A stretch of 31,165 nt of DNA, taken from positions 1-31,165 of the forward strand of contig JAWQRN010000341.1 of assembly GCA_033557685.1 (NCBI GenBank), given 5' to 3'. Under the pieces are notes generated by a model. The model saw only the letters and a list, made by a program, of their open reading frames with translations. It did no database searches and had not been told where the DNA came from. This DNA is from Sperchopsis tessellata. Taxonomy: Eukaryota > Arthropoda > Insecta > Coleoptera > Hydrophilidae. Position 1 is the stretch's first letter. Each line of letters begins with the position of its first letter. A program made the translations under genes and the position numbers. Below are positions 21,682-31,165 of this stretch, one piece after another.

Positions 21682-24630
21682 GTTCTCAAAAATACGAGGG
21701 TAGGCTTGGAGGGTTGTAATAAACGGTTACAAGCAACCTGCTATTTTTGAAATAAAGTCTACAATTTTAGAGAATTGCTGAGTCATAAATTTTTTCATTA
21801 TAAATTCCCTATTTTCTTTTATAAATAATAAAAACGTAAAAGTATTTAAGTTGTTTACTATTCAAACTTTATGGTGTCTTGTGCCATCTTAAACTTAATG
21901 GTTTCAAAAATGTTCTTAAATTCATAATATTTAATTCGTTTATGATTTAAATAGATAACAGATATATCTATCTTTGCCTTAAATATGATGATTATTATTG
22001 TTATAAGAATGAGTAATTAATTAAAGCAGATGATTAAATTTCAAATTGCTTAACTTTTTATTTTGATTTTTAATATTGAAAATCTATGAACACCAGTATA
22101 CAAACCTTTTGTTGAACTTGTGGACTTGTCTGGTTATCACGTAATATACTTAGTTTAGATATTAATTGAAATCGTCAACTTAATCCAAAAACTTAAAAAT
22201 TAAGTTATCTTGTTTTATCTGAAACCCCATAAGATACAGACCACCAACTTGAAGGTTTGCCATTTTCCTAGTCCCTAATTCCATTCATCGTTAGGCATGT
22301 GTCGAAATATCTTTTTGTTACAACAATTTTATTTGCCATCTTTGCGCCCCTTTTCTACTTTAAATTTGACTTCACTTTTAGACTAGTTGTTTTCTCTGTA
22401 CCTTATACCTCTTGTGTTATATTTAATATAATATCATTTTAGGTTCATTATAAATTTAAAATGGAAAATATTGTTTCAAAATAATTAAAATTTTGATTAT
22501 CTTAATTATAATCTGCATTTATTGCATTTTGTAAAAAAGCCTTATACAAATTCCAAGTATAATAAAGGTGATTAACATTTATGTTAAATGCAAAATTAGA
22601 AATATTTTTTGAAAATTTAGGGAGCTATAATTTTTATACAAAATGATGGTTCAAAATGCAGTTTTATATATTCATTTATTAATAAGAAAACATTTAATAA
22701 GTTGATTTTGTTGAAAAATCAAAGAAATAATTGATTTTTATAATATTTAGACAAAAATAATTTAATCAATTTCAAATTTCTCGTCTTTGCACTAAATTAA
22801 AATTCTCAAAAATTATGTAAATAATTTTTATAAAAATGAAGTTTGGTGGAAAATCAAATAAATTGGCTCTTTGCAATATTTTACCATGTAAGTTAGTTTA
22901 CATTTTATTCAAATTATCAAAAGTTATGAGTTTTAAATTTTGAAACTTGGTAAGATTTAGTTTATCCAAAAAATTCCTGTAAATGTCACGTAATTTTAAC
23001 CTTTTAACAAGCTTAAATTTTGGTTTCAATTATACCCCCTGCCAAAAATGTAAGTGTTCTTTATCATCATATAATCATTTAAAAAAATATATATTTTTTC
23101 TTCAAAATAGTCCTATGTTTTGATGAATGTATAGCTGTTTATTTAATTTTTCATACGTATTTCAAATAGTCCGAGTAAGTTCAAAATGTTAACAAGCTCT
23201 ACACAACGACTAATTACGCATTCCACCCAAAAAAAAAATAGAAAATATCGAGATAAAAAATTTTAAAACTTCAAAATGGTTTGCCTATTTATTTCGTGTA
23301 AAATGCTGCTCTGTCAGCTAGATGGGAAGATTTTTAAGATTTATGAGCTACTAGTTTCGAGTTGTTAGGTCGAATGATTAGCTGCGGCCTAACATCAGGG
23401 AGGTGGTTTCAATAAATCAAAAAAATATTTGTTGAAAACCTTTTTTTTTATTAAATTAACTTGTTTTATTCTTTGATGGTTTTCCTTAGATTCCTGATTT
23501 TTTGTTTTAAAATTTGTTAATGTCAATCTGTAAGTCAGATCAATGAAATTAAAATACATGGAAGATATTTGTAGAGAAGCATTTTACAAAATTTTATTGA
23601 CAGAACCAAAATATTTATCAATATATTTTATATCGATGAATCTTTTATGCAGTATTGAAAATGCAAGCAATTTTATTTACAAAAAAAATCAAAACATATT
23701 TTTATTTTTTGTTCAAAGTTTTCTAAATTTAAGAATTTTTTTTATTATCATTAAATTTGGCTTCTTTAATTTTACAAGTAATCAAACTTAAAATTATTTC
23801 GAATTTTGTTAAATACATAACTGTTTAAGGTAGGATTTTTCGCTACATTTTCTAATTAAAAACATAAAATACTCATCATATGTAAACAAATGTTTCACCT
23901 GCATATAAATGCAACCTTTCTTAACAGACTAAAATTATAAAATCAATACAGCATCAAATAATTGGACAGTAAACATTTTCATGGAGGCCTACAAAGCATG
24001 TTCAAGTGACTAGAAAAGGCCTAAAATATTTATTGTTTAATTATTTTACTGCTTATTGAATTATTTATACAATTAATCTGTTTGATAGCTTATTTGTGTA
24101 TACACTTGAACAATTTCTCATGTATGACTAGGGTTAGGGTGGGAAGCATTTTAAAAAACTTCTTTCATGTATTGGATAAAAATTAAAATTTTTCAAAATT
24201 TAACAATTTTTACAGAAATTTTTATCATTGAAATTCATAAAATCTTTTTTGTTGAGTTTTATGGCCATTGGCTAACTTATTTTATCTGTCATGATCTTTT
24301 GCCATGATCCAATTTAAGCTTGTAATAAATTATACATTAATAGTTATTTGCTATTATTTTTAATATTGCCTATGGTAAGTTTTTAGTTAATGGACTAAAA
24401 CAGAATCATTTTCATTATCGTAGTAATTTTAATTTAAAAAGATTTTCAAAAATTGTTTTATTTTTATTTCCACAAAACTTTAAAATAATATTTCCGAAAT
24501 AAAATCAATTTATGCTCTATATATTTGAAAAACATTATATTGAAAACGAATGGTCATAACCATGTTCTTTTGTTGCTACTTTTCATATTTGAATATGACT
24601 TTACAAGCAATACAGTCTAATTAAATGTAT
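21682..24630. other. AT-rich non-coding DNA
   Basis: No gene is supported. A plus-strand frame of 82 codons at 23543-23791 is dominated by AT-rich codons (F, I, N, K, L), lacks splice-site or family support, and is treated as chance. The only recognisable item is the tRNA-like segment near 23368. Confidence 0.55.
23368..23418 (+). repeat. Possible decayed tRNA-derived SINE head
   Basis: The stretch runs GGTCGAATGATTAGC, a G/C-richer middle, then CAGGGAGGTGGTTTCAATAA. This resembles a tRNA A box region followed by GGAGGT and a degenerate B box (GGTTCRANNCC with an extra T). It does not fold as an intact tRNA and is probably a SINE relic. Low confidence because only about 50 bp are interpretable. 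Confidence 0.3.
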
Positions 24631-25564
24631 TATTTTAAGAATGTTGATTGAATAAAATCTCAAACAAATTGACTAAGTATATATTAACACCTTAAATCAA
24701 ACATGCATTGAAAAATATAGGAACAAGCCGAAATTGCAGCGGACACTGTGTTTTTTCATTGAGGCATCAGCAGCATTGCTCACTTTATCCCAAACATACG
24801 ATTTCTTGTATAAATACTTTAAGCACATTATGAGAGGTATCCCAATCTTGCAACTAAATAATCATTAAGTTAATTGAATATTGTATACACGAAATTGCCA
24901 TTATTTTAAAAATATAATTGAATCAAATCTCAAAGTGCCCAAGTTTAATATGAAATACAAAAATCAAATATATATTGAAAAATACACAAGCAGAAATTAC
25001 AGTGGACACCATGTTTCTGACATTAAGATGTCATCAGCTATATTCTGTTAGTAATTATTTATCCAGAATACTAACAAAGCAGTGCCGATTTCGTCTTAAT
25101 GACAGAAACACGGTGTCCACTGTAATTTTTAGTATGTTCCTATATGTTTCAATTCATTTTAAATTTCTGTATTTAATATATTTACTCTCCCGCTTTGTTT
25201 GAGATTTGATTAAAAATTTTAAAATAATGTAATCATATTTGGCCAAAGAAGTAATAAATTCCAATTCATATGTGAATATGGCAATTTTGTGTAGGTAATA
25301 TTCAATTAACTTTATGATTATTTAATTGCAACATTGTGATATCTCTCATAATGTGCTTAATTGCAACTTTAAAGCATTTATACAAGAAATAAAATATGTG
25401 TAGGTCTGGGACAGATTATTACTAACAGAGTAGTGCTGTGATATTGGTAGAAGCGTGGTGTCCACTGCAATTTCAACTTCTTCCTGTATTTTTCAATATG
25501 TTTGATTTAATATATTAACTTGGCCGTTTTCCTTAAGATTTGATTCAATAAAATCTCTAAAATA
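24631..25564. repeat. Mirror-arranged cluster of four related repeat units (934 bp)
   Basis: Two units run forward (about 24631-24902 and 24903-25080) and two run in reverse (about 25081-25235 and 25236-25564), giving a near-palindrome centred near 25085. Shared landmarks in each unit are a head like TTGAATCAAATCTCAAA and a core like AAATTACAGTGGACACC. The outer pair also shares TTTCTTGTATAAATRCTTTA, a GCACATTATGAGAG block and TTAAGTTAATTGAATATT (24803-24902 against 25277-25389). The outer arms begin and end with TATTTTA (24631 and 25564). No coding frame is supported: the 75-codon frame at 24975-25202 arises from the inverted repeat itself. The family is not recognised. Confidence 0.85.
24994..25128. 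repeat. Inner inverted repeat, 35-bp arms
   Basis: 24994-25028 and 25094-25128 are reverse complements at 33 of 35 positions, separated by 65 bp. The left arm begins AAATTACAGTGGACACCATG. These arms are the cores of the two inner units of the larger cluster and are the best-matched part of it. Confidence 0.93.
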
Positions 25565-27703
25565 GTTCATTCATGTACAGGAAAATTGCAACAGATTCCA
25601 GTCTAATTAAGTATTTCTTCCTGTTTTCTAGTTTGTTATGTTGTTCTAGTCTGATTGTCGAAGTCTTACATGCGTATGTCAATATCGGTAAAAGACAATG
25701 ATTGATTCTGTATTTCAGGTGGAGAGCTAAGTTTGGCCAAAAATTATTACTAAATTTTTCATTTCAATCAAATTTAAAATATAAGCAAAAACATATATTC
25801 CTGGATTCTTTACCTGAAAGTCAATTTAGTTTCTTTAGCTTTGGAATGTTCATCAATAGAGCAAATTTAAAAATTTTCCAAAATAATAAATACAATTTTC
25901 TATCTTATCAAATCTTGGCGTATATAAAGTGACAAATTTTTTAGAAAGCTTCTACAAGAACAAAATTTATTTACCTTTTACTTTCTTAAACATTCATTAA
26001 TTCAAAGATATCATGTTTGTGGAACACGTACCCACAGTTTATAGTTGATTTTGAACAAAAATAGTTGTTTTGGCACATCATAGCCTTTGATTAGGTGAGA
26101 TAACTACTTTTTAAATCCACACAAATTTTATCATTTTAATGCTATTTTGAATATTTAATTATTTAAGTTTTAATTTGAAAATCCATTCCTCGTACTATTT
26201 TAGGATAAGTGTGCACGTTTCTAAGCTTTATTTGAGATTTGAATTAAAAGTACCAACATAATTTAGGGGGTCAGAAGTATCAAATTTAGAACAGAAAATG
26301 GTTCAAGTGTTTGACAAAAACTTAAGACAATTTCAACCTTTTCATAATATTAATAAATTACCTATTCTCAAAATAAGATCAAACTTTTAATAAACAATAT
26401 ATTTTCTGCATTTCACAAATGTTCATTATTTATTTCTGAAATATGAGAAACTGTATTGAAGGACTATGGAACCCTGTTATTTAATTTTATGTTCCAGGCC
26501 TTCTAAACAACTACCTTAATTAAAGTTGAAAAATATCCAGAATATTGAATACATTTTTTGGCTATAAATTGCTACACAATCAAGTGAAAATTAGGTTGTG
26601 ACCGCTTAAAATTAAGTTGCTGATAAATTTCTTATTTACCATTATTTTTGAATGTAAAAAAAATAAGCATTTAAATTTTTTTTTCCAATTTCCTATTGCA
26701 AGCTGGTTGATTTTGGTGTAATTGAAGCTGAAAATATCAGGGATTCAAAATTGAAATTTTAATAAATTAGAAGCAGATTATATTAATTTATGAACCAAGA
26801 AACTGGTACATAATTGGTACTTGATAGATTCCCAGTGTTCCAGTGGAAATAATTAATAGTCTAAAATTATTGCAAGTAAGATCTGCTTTAAAAGTTTCCT
26901 TTACTATAGTGGATAAAACATAAGTAATTTTCAATTTTGTTTTTTCAACACGCAATGTCATGGTCCGAGTTGTAAGGATAAGTTTGGGTCAGATGTTTGT
27001 TTTAATTAAATCAATTTAGACGATGGAGAAGCTTTCAAAGTTTGTAAAATTTAAATTCACTAACTTTTTATTACAACAGATTTGCAAATATTGTTTTACT
27101 AATTTTTTTATGATATTGTAGATTTTCTGTGTCAATTTTAGAAATTATTAATGTTTAGTTCACTTTTGTGCCACCATCACCAGTGAAAGTCTGTGTTCAT
27201 ATTTGGTACAATCGTATTGATAACAATAAAAAAATATATGAAAATTTTGGTCCCCAAGTTTTGTCTTACTGGTGTAGAGTTTTTCAAAATCTTTTCAATA
27301 TTATGTATGGTAATTATAAAATGTTTTTTGTACGTTATAAGGCAGGCATAAGATTATATTTAAATTAGTCTGTGGATGCAAATAGCTTGAGAATGCATTT
27401 ACATAATATAATATATTTTTTAGTTTTTAAAAAGTTAACGAAATTAAATTTTTGCTGTGAGCATGGATGAGCTCAAGCTTTATTTAAAAGTTTCCAAAAT
27501 GTAGCTGCTGCTTATGGTGCAGTTCTCTAATAATATACATTTTTCCTTTTGCCAGTTATCTAGAAATCTACATTTTGTAAGCTTTTTATCGTTTCAGTGA
27601 CATTAAATTTTTTTAATAAAAATTAATGATACAGTATTATTTACAATCAATCTTAAACTTATATTTCAAAATGTTCTCTAAATTTTGTTTTACCTATGAG
27701 TAT
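25565..27703. other. AT-rich non-coding DNA
   Basis: No gene is supported. Two plus-strand open frames (25702-25932 and 27168-27368) look like chance. The first starts just after a plausible CAG acceptor (25719) but has no matching donor. The second has a slightly less biased composition, but its splice sites are poor. TTGATTAGGTGAGAT occurs near 26088 and again near 27849, perhaps from a shared old repeat. Confidence 0.5.
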
Positions 27704-27792
27704 AAACAATATTCTCAATATTAAATGTAATAGACTTCCACGGTTATTACCTGTATGAATGTTGTTTCCACCCGGAAACAATATTCTCAATA
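27704..27792 (-). mobile_element. Tiny retroposed fragment (55 bp) between perfect 17-bp duplications
   Basis: AAACAATATTCTCAATA occurs at 27704-27720 and again at 27776-27792, with 17 of 17 identity. Between them, 27721-27775 is a 55-bp segment that matches the dispersed repeat at 17974-18023 (41 of 50). A foreign repeat fragment bounded by a perfect long direct repeat is the signature of a target-primed insertion that was severely 5'-truncated. The minus strand ends in ACATTTAA, which would be the 3' end. Confidence 0.8.
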
Positions 27793-28268
27793 AGTCGAAA
27801 ATTTTGCAAACAAATATTAATCTTTCACAACTATTTATGTGCCGTCTTGATTAGGTGAGATTTATCAATTTCATAATTTTGTTATCTCTAAAATTCTTCT
27901 GAAATTTCTATTGTTTGCATTTGTTTTACATACTTACGATACTTAATATATTTTGTCCCCATTTAAGAGGTTTCTTATTTATTTATTAGTACGCAATTAT
28001 CAAAAACGATCCCAATATTGTGTCACTTATTTAAGGTCTAAATTTTGGTTATCCTTCTTATTTTGATGGGTCGTTATCTCCCTCAATATTTCCTATTTTA
28101 ATGTTTTGTTGACTGGTATACATATCAATAATTCCAGTTTATTATTTTGATGTAAGCAAAAAGCTTTTCTATTTTTCTTTCAATAATAAATTATTAGATC
28201 TAGAACACCCGGAAGATATTTCTTATAACCTGTTATTAATAAAATGTAATATTTTTTATTTGTATCAG
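27793..28268. other. AT-rich non-coding DNA before the possible exon
   Basis: Nothing recognisable apart from GATTAGGTGAGAT near 27850, which also occurs near 26089. The last 30 bases form the pyrimidine-rich run ending in TATCAG at 28268. Confidence 0.4.
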
Positions 28269-28442
28269 GTGATAAAGAAACATTTTAAAAAATTATGTGT
28301 TACTGGTCGTGTATTGTCAATTGGACAATTTTCCTATCCTGATGATATGACGGTTATTACTTATCTTGTTTATTTGTTGGTTTACTCCACCGTACTTTTA
28401 GATTTATACAAACTACTAGATACGTATAACCCTACCTTTCAG
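28269..28442 (+). CDS. Possible internal exon of an unidentified gene (58 codons)
   Basis: A 174-bp stretch is bounded by TTTTTTATTTGTATCAG (ending 28268) and CAG|GTAACA (28443), with phase 0 at both ends and an open frame throughout. Its composition is less AT-rich than the flanks. The translation starts VIKKHFKKLC, contains SIGQFSYPDDMTVITYL and a hydrophobic run (about residues 27-50, VITYLVYLLVYSTVLL) that could be a membrane segment, then DLYKLLDTYNPTFQ. I do not recognise the protein, and no partner exon was found. It may belong to a gene to the right, or be chance, since short open frames with AG/GT neighbours do occur in AT-rich DNA. Confidence 0.3.
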
Positions 28443-28965
28443 GTAACATGAAATCTTACTTCATTTGAGAAAGATTTTGCTGAATAAGTTTTGTTTTGGT
28501 TTAGATTCGATATACTTCTGTTGACCCATCCATTTCGATGGGCTACAAAGGAAGTGACGAATTATTGAAACAGAAAATTGGCAATTTAAGTTTTCTCAAC
28601 ATAAATTATGGAGTATATTAAGGATGGTTTATACCCTTCTTGTGCGTAGGGAATTTAATGAACCCCCTTTTACAATCGATTTCAATGTTAGGTTCAGGTA
28701 GGATGATGATTAACTTTGTATTGATTATATAATGAACAAAGTATTGACTTTCTGTTACTAATATCCAAATTGTCGCTGATAGTTATGATTGGTACTATTC
28801 CTGTACTGCTGGAAGTGTTAGCTCTCTAATGGCAGAGATGAACTATGGATAAAAATCTGAAGTAGGTGCATGTCATCGGGCTTTCTTCAGTAGACTTATT
28901 TGTTTTGCTGAAGTAACACATCTCTTCTTTAAGATATTCCTTATTACTATGGACAGAATATATAT
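28443..28965. other. Non-coding DNA, no recognised feature
   Basis: No supported frame. ACCCATCCATTTCGATGGGC near 28524 is a small stem of about 6 bp. From about 28900 the sequence leads into the repeat copy described next. Confidence 0.4.
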
Positions 28966-29040
28966 TCAAGTTTTCTGGGAGATAACTGGGGGTTACCTTT
29001 TCTTTTTGCCGACATTTCATCCACCATTGCAGGGGACATT
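28966..29040 (-). repeat. Dispersed repeat copy in inverted orientation
   Basis: 29008-29040 (GCCGACATTTCATCCACC...) matches the reverse complement of 30869-30901 at 27 of 33 positions, and similarly matches the reverse complement of 22-54. Further out, TTTTCTGGGAGATAAC (28970-28985) matches the reverse complement of GTTAACTCCTGGAAAA (30947-30962), with about 27 bp missing in between. Together with the plus-oriented copy at 30847 it forms inverted flanks around the broken gene at 29608-30486. Confidence 0.7.
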
Positions 29041-29048
29041 AGACGTTG

Positions 29049-29137
29049 CTCTCGAAAGTGCTAGGTATAGACTGACATCTAGCGCTTATAAATGCTATGT
29101 ATAGAATGACATCTAGCTCTCAAAAGTTATAGACTGA
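29049..29137 (+). repeat. 34-bp tandem repeat, about 2.6 units
   Basis: Units 29049-29082 and 29083-29116 share the pattern AAATGCTAKGTATAGAMTGA followed by CATCTAG. A partial third (29117-29137, CTCTCAAAAGTTATAGACTGA) has lost 4 bp. Probably replication slippage next to the repeat edge. No coding meaning. Confidence 0.85.
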
Positions 29138-29607
29138 ATGAAACCCCTAATGCACCAACATATATTGCGGTAAATCTTCAATGAGGATTCTCTACAGCAG
29201 GCCAGTCTCCTTTTGGCCGATAGGAATCCGGTGGCCAATGTCTCCTACAGGGATTCTACGTAGCTTCGATAGTGTATACTTCCAAGAAGATGTCAGAGGA
29301 TAATTCTATCACAACTTATATTTTTCGGATATTTCTATATTTTGATGGTCTTTGATACAAATAAAACATTGGTCAACAAATTTGAACTTTTTTGAAGTAA
29401 CATTTTGTGGTCCTAAATCCGAAAATGACATGCTAAATACTCTAATACGTACAGTTTTTTTATTACAGGGGTTGGTGGTTGAATAAAAAAAGAAAACATA
29501 TTTTTCCAATCTAATGTTTATTTAATATAAACATGTAAAACATCTTAAATCATGTGTAAAAAAAATATAAAATGTTACATGAAGATATCATACAGCGACA
29601 AAATATT
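29138..29607. other. Non-coding DNA downstream of the broken gene
   Basis: 29160-29290 is distinctly richer in G and C than its neighbours and contains two similar GGATTCT-CTAC blocks (29182 and 29252). It is probably a piece of an unrecognised repeat. A 66-codon minus-strand frame at 29309-29509 lies downstream of the broken gene; it may be 3' UTR of that element or chance. Confidence 0.4.
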
Positions 29608-30486
29608 TCACTTTTTTCTCTTGTGTTCAGTATAATCATCTCTTTTTAAAAACCAGCGGTAGTCGCCCAACATAGATGGGTTCCAGCGTCCCTGGTATCG
29701 TGTTTCCATTGTCCTGATATCCTGGTGAAATTCCTTTTCTTGTTCGTCACGTACTGGTCCCAAAATTTTAGGAAAAAATTCCATATGCGAGTGCAAAAAA
29801 TTCATTTCTAAGGATATGTGACATCCTAGAAGTTCATAGGCTCTTAAGAGTTCATTTATGAGGGTTTTATAGTTCTCATCTTTCTTATTACCCAGAAATC
29901 CCTTCACTACACTTACAAAACAGTTCCGAGCTGCCAATTCCTCATTAATTTTTCTTGAAAAAGGAAATCTCTTAAAATGAATTGTTCTTTTATTGCTCGA
30001 CTGTCCCATAGACACAAAAAACAGCAATACTTTGTAAAACCCCGTTGAAGCCCTAGCAATATATCTATCACTTTTAAACCTCCACAAATATCCCACTGAT
30101 ACTGTTCATATTTAACTTGATTTAGTATGGTACCTAAGTTATCATAGTTTTCTTTCATTGTCACTGAATGGGCTAAAGGAATTGATGGTTTTTCGTTTCC
30201 AATTAGCCTTAGCGCAGAAGGCAAATTTGGATACTGAATTTTGTCCCTTTGCTTTTTTGAATACCCTTCTGTTTTAGTGATACAGAAGTAGCAACCACTT
30301 ACATGGTTACTAGGTTCTCCACACCATAGGAACAGCAAACGGCATAGAATTTTTCTTGCGATGCATCTGCTGCACTAAATTTACATGACAACTAACACAG
30401 CAAGCATGAGAGGCTCAACTTTTATCTTGATCTCCAATTTGTCACTTAAAATATAAAAGATAGGCTTTTTTAACTTCCTTGGATAT
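29608..30486 (-). pseudogene. Broken copy of a multi-copy uncharacterised protein family with CxxC motifs
   Basis: Minus-strand frames give, in order: ISKEVKKAYLLYFK then IGDQDKS (TGA where Trp is expected) and CCVSC (30384-30406); SMPFAVPMVW; a frameshift; EPSNHVSGCYFC (CxxC at 30282-30293) and IQYPNLPSALR; IPLAHSVTMKE and WDICGGLKVI; CFLCLWDSRA (30001-30026); a second frame change near 29940; CFVSVVKGFLGNKKDENY; FLHSHMEFFP; FHQDIRTMETRYQGRW; ending WFLKRDD. From memory of predicted arthropod and cnidarian proteins carrying WREPxNHxxDCYFC, AHSVxxKExYxNL and FHQDIKEMERRYQGRW, this is a widespread, highly multiplied family of unknown function. Compared with those, roughly a hundred residues seem missing after LPSALR and again after WDSRA. 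At least two frameshifts and one stop make it dead. Three CxxC and an HSH suggest metal binding. High copy number suggests a mobile origin (inference). Confidence 0.75.
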
Positions 30487-30846
30487 AGATCTAGCCTGTG
30501 ACTTGAAAATAAATTGTCTATATATATATATAACAAAACTTATCCTCTGGATTTTTGCAACATCGATGACTAGAACTTGCCATTTTATATAAAACACGAC
30601 AAAAACACTTGACTTTACTGTATTACTGTACACGAAACAAACTAAACTCTAGAGAAACATAAAAGTGCCCTTAAAGATTAAAGATAGAATACGTTGGAAA
30701 TATCCCTGTTGCCTCTCGTAGTAATTCTTTCTACATTGTCTAAAGCCAGGTACAAATAATTTCAATAATCCTATGATATAAGGGACAAGCAGGTACTCGA
30801 AAATGGGACTAGCACGAATGAAGTCACTGCACTGAATTCATTCGTT
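30487..30846. other. Non-coding DNA between the broken gene and its flanking repeat
   Basis: The minus-strand open frame continues to about 30633 but has no recognisable family match. A short (TA)n run lies at 30519-30532. ATTCATTCGTT at 30836-30846 leads directly into the dispersed repeat. Nothing else is visible. Confidence 0.4.
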
Positions 30847-30985
30847 GAAGTAACATCACTCACCTTGAAAATGTCCCTTACAACAGTGGACGAAATGTTG
30901 GCACTTGTCAGAGCTTCTATATGGTTTCCAGAAAAATCAACAAACGGTTAACTCCTGGAAAACCTGAAGGTAACTCTAAACCTTT
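30847..30985 (+). repeat. Dispersed repeat copy, most complete in the window
   Basis: 30847-30927 matches 1-81 with 7 differences. It continues with GGTTTCCAGAAAAATCAACA, GTTAACTCCTGG and GAAGGTAACTC, parts of which recur near 18062-18140 and, inverted, at 28966-29040. On the minus strand a frame from GGAAACCAT to GATGTTACTTC is open, so this may be the end of a retroelement reading frame, but the element is not identified. Confidence 0.75.
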
Positions 30986-31165
30986 TAGAATTAAGGAGAA
31001 TGTAGTTACTTCTAATAACAATTTAACCTATATAAAGTTTGTAAAATAATTTTTTGCTCGTTAAGAAAAACAATTTAAAAATTTAAATTGGCTTAGTTAG
31101 TAAATATTTAAAACAAAAACAGTACTTTCCATAATATCATATATTTTATATTTTAATTAAACATA
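30986..31165. other. AT-rich non-coding DNA to window end
   Basis: Nothing recognisable. Confidence 0.4.

Noticed and set aside
23543..23791. 82-codon plus-strand frame
   Set aside because: AT-biased composition only; no splice sites, no homology recognised.
24975..25202. 75-codon plus-strand frame
   Set aside because: It spans both arms of the inner inverted repeat, so it is a by-product of repeat DNA.
25702..25932. 76-codon plus-strand frame after a plausible CAG acceptor
   Set aside because: No matching donor, stop codon in one phase immediately, and AT-driven composition.
27168..27368. 66-codon plus-strand frame that reads rather protein-like
   Set aside because: Weak acceptor and donor candidates, and no recognised family. 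Kept as a possibility only if RNA data support it.
28826..29020. 64-codon minus-strand frame
   Set aside because: Overlaps the inverted dispersed-repeat copy; no family signals.

Overview
This window is nuclear DNA from an invertebrate animal, most likely an insect, and my guess is a hemipteroid. It has strongly AT-rich intergenic DNA, GT-AG introns with a consensus branch point, decayed non-LTR retrotransposons, a pogo/Tigger-like DNA element, and a decayed copy of a multi-copy protein family I associate with arthropod and cnidarian genomes. Nothing bacterial, viral or organellar was seen. The species cannot be named from the sequence.

Layout: (1) 1-3119 is an intergenic or upstream-intron stretch. 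It opens with a dispersed repeat that recurs at the other end of the window. It also carries a minus-strand LINE fragment interrupted by a second LINE (1657-2540). Removing the insert and one copy of a 4-bp duplication restores the reading frame of the first. (2) 3120-13502 holds the only clear intact gene. It has one giant 8.5-kb exon (3123-11644), a 1680-bp intron with a decayed LINE, and a 178-bp last exon (13325-13502). The product is about 2899 aa: one C2H2 zinc finger at the N-terminus, about 2750 residues of charged, probably disordered sequence with several short repeated motifs, and three C2H2 fingers at the C-terminus. It looks like a nuclear, chromatin-associated protein. I do not recognise an orthologue. 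(3) 13503-28960 is a long AT-rich gene desert. It contains a tandem duplication, a 681-bp pogo/Tigger-like element with TA target sites, a hairpin, a tRNA-like SINE relic, a 934-bp mirror-arranged cluster of four related units, a 55-bp retroposed scrap between perfect 17-bp duplications, and one possible orphan exon (28269-28442). (4) 28960-31165 holds a broken minus-strand copy of the multi-copy uncharacterised family (29608-30486), bracketed by inverted copies of the repeat seen at position 1.

The window is therefore one real gene in a transposon-littered landscape. The most novel items are the giant zinc-finger protein with its repeated IGPNG and TPxRxLRS motifs, the mirror-arranged repeat cluster, and the inverted-repeat-bracketed copy of the uncharacterised family. 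All family assignments come from reading the sequence by eye and were not checked by database search.
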